From NCBI RefSeq assembly GCF_024199985.1, contig NZ_JANARS010000003.1, positions 310,001 through 374,000 of the forward strand: a DNA stretch of 64,000 nt, given 5' to 3'. The position numbers and the translations under genes were made by a program. This document shows, piece after piece, positions 60,819 through 64,000 of this stretch; within the stretch, counting starts at the first letter, position 1; each line of letters opens with the position of its first letter. The notes beneath the pieces are model-generated. The model was not told where the DNA came from. It did no database searches and saw nothing but the letters and a program-made list of their open reading frames with translations. The DNA comes from Nocardioides pinisoli (GTDB taxonomy: Bacteria; Actinomycetota; Actinomycetes; Propionibacteriales; Nocardioidaceae).

Positions 60819-62833
60819 GCACGCGGACAAGGTCCGGCGCGGCCGCCGTCCTCGCGGGGGGCCTGCTGTCGTCCATGCCGCTCGGCATCCTGCCTGCCGA
60901 GGCGGCCGGACCGCGCTGCATGGGCGAGCGCGCGACTCTCGTCGGCACTCCCGCCCGCGACGTCCTCATCGGAGGCGACGGCCCCGACGTCATCTGGGGC
61001 GCCGGTGGCAAGGACACGATCGACGGCGGTGGCGGCCAGGACCTCATCTGTGGCGGCGCCGGCAAGGACACGATCGACGGTGGACCCGGGTCCGACGGGG
61101 TCACGGGTGGAGCCGGAGACGACACCATCCGGACCGGCGGCGGGCAGGAGGACCAGGCCTGGGGCGACGGCGGCACCGACACGATGACCGCCGAGTCCGC
61201 GGGCGCCTCCCTCGCGGCCGGCAAGGGAGACGACATCCTGCTCGCCCAGGCCAAGGACGTCGGGCTGCTCGGCGAGGAGGGCAACGACAGGATCCGTGCC
61301 GAGAAGCCCGGCGCGATGATCGACGGGATGTGGGGCAACGACCGCATCGTGCTGCTCAAGCCCACCGAGCTGGTCGTCGGCGGACCCGGCATCGACACGA
61401 TCCGCGGGTCCAACACCGACGACGGGAGTCCCGAGCAGCCGATCCTCGGTGGCGCGGGCAACGACATCATCTTCATGAACGCCGGCACCGACTTCGTCGA
61501 CGGCGGCGAGGGCGACGACACGATCGACCTCGGCACCGGCACCAACGGTTTCGCCCGTGGCGGACCGGGGGTGGACACGATGAGCTCGGCGGCCATCGGA
61601 TCCGGCCTGTACGGCGAGGGCGGCGCCGACGTGATGGTCGCCCGGGCTCCGGGCATGCTGATGACCGGCGGCGACGACGACGACACCCTCACCGGGAGCA
61701 GGCACAACGACACCATCGACGGTGACGCGGGCGTGGACACCATCCATGCCGGTGAGGGCACCGACGAGGTCAACGGTGGGGACGGTGGCGACCGCATCGT
61801 CGTCAACGGCGGCGAGAAGCACACGATCCGGGCCGGCCCCGGTGACGACACCGTGGACTACGGGCCGGCACTCGCAGGGATCATCGAAGCCGGCAGCGGG
61901 AACGACGTCGTGCGCTCCATCGCCGAGGGCGTCGGCATCCTCGGCGAGGAGGGAGACGACAAGGTCCTGGTCACCGGCATGGGGTCCTTGATGGTCGGCG
62001 GCCCGGACAACGACACGCTCGAGGGCAGCGCGTTCGCGGACCACGTCGAGGGATCCGAGGGCAACGACACCATCACGCTCAACCATGGTGACGACACCGA
62101 CGTCGACGGCGGTGCAGGCAACGACAGCATCGACGGTGGGGCAGGCAACGACGTCCTCACCGGCGGCGGCGACGACGACGGTCTCCTCGGGGGTGAGGGC
62201 GACGACCAGCTGCTCGGCGGCGACGGGAAGGACACCTGTCTGGGTGGCGCCGGGCACGACACCTGCAACGGCGGCCCGCTGGGCACCGACGGGCTCAGCC
62301 CCGACGACCCGGACACATGCGGTGACGACGTCGAGGTCAAGCGCAACTGCAAGGGCAACCCCCGCGCGCGCTGGTTCGGCCGGGCCGCGGGCACGCTGAG
62401 CCACGGCGGCGTCAAGGAGACCTGGTCCACGTCGTACACCCTGGAGACGGTCGTGGCGGACTACTACTGGGCAGCGGAGACGACCATCGTGTGGAGCGTC
62501 GGCGGCACCGACTCCCGCGGCTGCAGCTACACCGGCCGGGCCACGATCCCGGGACGGGCCGGGCTAACCGTGTGGGACACGACGTCGTACGCCCATGAGG
62601 TCCACCGCGTCGCGGGGACGACCGTGCCGGTGACGGTCTCGTGCCCCGGTCGTCAACCGGAGACCGTTCCCTACCACCCGATGAACACCAACGCCGCGGA
62701 GGTGGACGACGAGCTGATCGTCGAGCCGGGCCTCGAGATCTCCGGCGACAACAGCTACGTGCCGACGAACACGACGGACGGACTGGCCAGCTGGTCGTGG
62801 TCGCTGTCGACCACACCGCTGCAGCCGAGCTGA
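60815..62833 (+). CDS. secreted RTX-type calcium-binding repeat protein
   Basis: A 672-residue exported protein. A Sec signal peptide (AAAVLAGGLLSSMPLGILPA, ending near AEA-AG) is followed by many glycine/aspartate nonapeptides of the GGxGxDxUx type (for example GGAGNDIIF, GGEGDDTID, GGAGNDVLT, GGEGDDQLL) over residues 40-480, interspersed with degenerate copies. The last 150 residues form a non-repeat domain with three Cys. Such repeats fold into calcium-filled beta-rolls. No type I secretion genes are nearby, so Sec export is expected, as in other actinobacterial members. Confidence 0.83.
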   Translation: MSTRTRSGAAAVLAGGLLSSMPLGILPAEAAGPRCMGERATLVGTPARDVLIGGDGPDVIWGAGGKDTIDGGGGQDLICGGAGKDTIDGGPGSDGVTGGAGDDTIRTGGGQEDQAWGDGGTDTMTAESAGASLAAGKGDDILLAQAKDVGLLGEEGNDRIRAEKPGAMIDGMWGNDRIVLLKPTELVVGGPGIDTIRGSNTDDGSPEQPILGGAGNDIIFMNAGTDFVDGGEGDDTIDLGTGTNGFARGGPGVDTMSSAAIGSGLYGEGGADVMVARAPGMLMTGGDDDDTLTGSRHNDTIDGDAGVDTIHAGEGTDEVNGGDGGDRIVVNGGEKHTIRAGPGDDTVDYGPALAGIIEAGSGNDVVRSIAEGVGILGEEGDDKVLVTGMGSLMVGGPDNDTLEGSAFADHVEGSEGNDTITLNHGDDTDVDGGAGNDSIDGGAGNDVLTGGGDDDGLLGGEGDDQLLGGDGKDTCLGGAGHDTCNGGPLGTDGLSPDDPDTCGDDVEVKRNCKGNPRARWFGRAAGTLSHGGVKETWSTSYTLETVVADYYWAAETTIVWSVGGTDSRGCSYTGRATIPGRAGLTVWDTTSYAHEVHRVAGTTVPVTVSCPGRQPETVPYHPMNTNAAEVDDELIVEPGLEISGDNSYVPTNTTDGLASWSWSLSTTPLQPS

Positions 62834-62861
62834 ACCCTCGCGGTACCGCGGCGACACCCAA

Positions 62862-62897
62862 GCTGTGCCCGTCGACCACCTGGTCGGCGGGCACAGC
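62862..62897 (+). terminator. terminator after the RTX gene
   Basis: Perfect 10-bp outer arms GCTGTGCCCG / CGGGCACAGC and an inner CGACC / GGTCG stem, 28 bp after the stop codon. Confidence 0.75.
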
Positions 62898-62938
62898 CGT
62901 TCGTGGCGACCGACCGGCGACGTCCGACACGAGGTCGT

Positions 62939-62978
62939 CGGGACAGCGCCGGGACATCTCGCCGATGCCTCCGGGACA
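62939..62978. promoter_or_regulatory. three phased CGGGACA elements
   Basis: CGGGACA at 62939, 62950 and 62972, that is 11 and 22 bp apart, 24 bp before ATG 63002. They match the complement of the TGTCCCG element near the two-component system. A GGAAC/GTTCC hairpin (62981-62996) overlaps the leader. Confidence 0.6.
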
Positions 62979-63001
62979 CCGGGAACGACAGCGTTCCTGT
63001 C

Positions 63002-63799
63002 ATGACCACCCACACCACCACCCCGTCCCCCGTCCACTCCACCACCGGATCCACCCCGCGCCCCGTCGGCCGCGGTCGGCGATCGCTCCTGGCCCTCGCG
63101 GGGCTGCTGGCCTGCGCCGTCCCTGTCGTGTTCACCATCAACATCACCCGGATGCTGGTGACCGGCATCGACACCGACCACCGCTTCCACCAGCTGACCG
63201 GGCAGGGCGAGATCCTCTTCGCCCTCTGGCTGGTGCCGCTCCTCGCCCTGCTCCGCGCGGGATGGCAGGGCCGGCGGCCCGGCACCGCCGCCGGCTGGGC
63301 CCACCTCGTCCTCGTCGCTGCCGGCGCGGGCTGCGCCGTGGCTGCCCCCGGAGGGGGCGCACCTCTCCTCGTGGGCCTCATCGTGGTCACGGGATCGTTC
63401 GTCTGGGCGGCCCTGCCGCTGCGTCCGCGGCTGCGCGTCGGCGTACAGGTCGACCCGTTGCTGGTGCCGGTCGCGCTCGCGGCCAGCGCGGTGCTGCTGC
63501 CGTACGCCGTGGACCAGATCGCCCTGCAGAACGCGGCGACCACCGGCTACCACTCCCAGAACCCGCACTTCTTCGACATGGCGTGGATCTCGGTCGTCCT
63601 CGCGGCGTACGCCCTGCTCGCCGGCCTGGTCCCCGCCGTCCGGGTGCTGGCCACCGGCTTCGCCGTCGCGATGGCGTGGCTCGGCACCGCCGGGCTCGCT
63701 CTCGGCGAGAGCACCGCATGGTCCCTGACGGTCCTGGCGTGCGGCGTCCTCGCCGCCGGTGCGTCGGTCGTCGGACGAGGCCGAACCGCCCGGAACTGA
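63002..63799 (+). CDS. putative membrane protein
   Basis: A 265-residue protein with a Thr/Pro-rich cytoplasmic start and about seven membrane segments (LLALAGLLACAVPVVFTINI; LLVPVALAASAVLLPYAVDQ; VLAAYALLAGLVPAVRVLAT). A conserved-looking loop, YHSQNPHFFDMAWISVV, lies before segment five. I do not recognise the family. The upstream CGGGACA elements suggest that it belongs to the same regulon as the lipoprotein-RTX genes. The ATG start at 63002 overlaps no other gene. Confidence 0.68.
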   Translation: MTTHTTTPSPVHSTTGSTPRPVGRGRRSLLALAGLLACAVPVVFTINITRMLVTGIDTDHRFHQLTGQGEILFALWLVPLLALLRAGWQGRRPGTAAGWAHLVLVAAGAGCAVAAPGGGAPLLVGLIVVTGSFVWAALPLRPRLRVGVQVDPLLVPVALAASAVLLPYAVDQIALQNAATTGYHSQNPHFFDMAWISVVLAAYALLAGLVPAVRVLATGFAVAMAWLGTAGLALGESTAWSLTVLACGVLAAGASVVGRGRTARN

Positions 63800-63822
63800 C
63801 GTCGAGCAGTGTCCACCACACC

Positions 63823-63828
63823 TACAAT
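63823..63828 (+). promoter_or_regulatory. -10 box (TACAAT) of the last gene
   Basis: TACAAT is the best -10 match in the window and lies 7 nt before GTG 63836; a leaderless transcript is inferred. Confidence 0.55.
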
Positions 63829-63835
63829 CCGCCAC

Positions 63836-64000
63836 GTGCAGCCAGCGTCGCGACCTCGGTCACGCCCGGTGACCCTGGGAGCGGCGCTGGCCGCGGTCCC
63901 GGGCATCGGAGGAGGGTTGCTCGCCCTGGCTCTGGCCGCTGCGAACGAGGCTTGGGACCTGGCCGTGGCCGGCCAGGTCCCGGTGGACGCCGTGGTGGCC
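63836..64000 (+). CDS. partial gene, Ala-rich hydrophobic N-terminus
   Basis: The first 55 codons of a gene cut by the window end. The product starts with a basic stretch (QPASRPRSRPVTLGA) and then a membrane-like segment (GIGGGLLALALAAANEAWDL), so it is a membrane or exported protein. Nothing more can be said. The GTG start is supported by the TACAAT box 7 nt upstream. Confidence 0.55.
   Translation, partial: MQPASRPRSRPVTLGAALAAVPGIGGGLLALALAAANEAWDLAVAGQVPVDAVVA

Noticed and set aside
60815..62833. RTX protein as a type I secretion toxin (hemolysin)
   Set aside because: It has a Sec signal peptide, no pore-forming or acylated domain and no adjacent hlyB/hlyD-like genes.

Overview
The window is chromosomal DNA from a very high-GC actinobacterium. 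The best guess is Nocardioides or a close relative in the Nocardioidaceae. The grounds are near-total G/C at third codon positions, frequent GTG starts, 4-bp start/stop overlaps, F420-linked enzymes (fgd, a second LLM-family oxidoreductase, a PPOX-fold protein), several GAF/ANTAR regulators and a SigB/SigF-type sigma factor. I found no tRNA, rRNA, CRISPR array, insertion sequence or phage gene. Codon use looks uniform, so there is no clear foreign island.

Layout. 1-2.6 kb: end of an alpha/beta hydrolase, a SurA-N-like membrane-anchored protein, a hypothetical and a carboxymuconolactone-decarboxylase-fold protein. 2.6-10.4 kb: an amine/omega-amino-acid catabolic locus (two aldehyde dehydrogenases, class III aminotransferase, FAD amine oxidase, cupin) around a PucR regulator. 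10.5-13.5 kb: an ABC export pair and fgd. 13.5-17.5 kb: stress regulators (sigma factor, AraC protein, three ANTAR proteins). 17.6-24.4 kb: a tightly overlapped seven-gene operon (four glycosyltransferases, SRPBCC protein, CrtI/PYROXD2-like FAD enzyme, methyltransferase), facing a three-gene operon (CDGSH Fe-S protein, heme-oxygenase-like diiron protein, zinc alcohol dehydrogenase). 27-32.1 kb: more stress-type genes (half-length CinA-like protein, two ANTAR proteins, LLM oxidoreductase, LuxR protein, HAD phosphatase). 32.3-35.6 kb: a CsoR-type operator candidate followed by a four-gene operon (41-residue acidic protein, FAD-Rieske protein, half-size solute-binding lipoprotein, CDF transporter). 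35.5-53.8 kb: mixed housekeeping (rhomboid, amidohydrolase, EamA exporter with divergent LysR, deaminase, PPK2, CstA with YbdD, CBS/DUF294 protein with an exonuclease, YibE/F protein, alditol oxidase, aldo/keto reductase, GalM). 53.8-55 kb: a decayed patch with a frameshifted hydrolase. 55-64 kb: a two-component system beside secreted and membrane proteins (beta-propeller, lipoprotein, RTX-repeat protein).

Two regulatory layers can be read from the DNA. First, GNNT-N15/16-GGGTAC boxes, the form known for actinobacterial SigB, lie 8-9 nt before the starts of the glycosyltransferase operon, the LuxR gene and the HAD gene, close to the sigma factor gene. Second, the heptamer TGTCCCG and its complement recur in the control regions around the two-component system and its secreted-protein neighbours, often at 11, 22 or 44 bp phasing, which suggests a local regulon of the NarL-type response regulator. 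Many single genes have a TAnnnT-like -10 box 6-8 nt before the start codon, as expected for leaderless transcripts.
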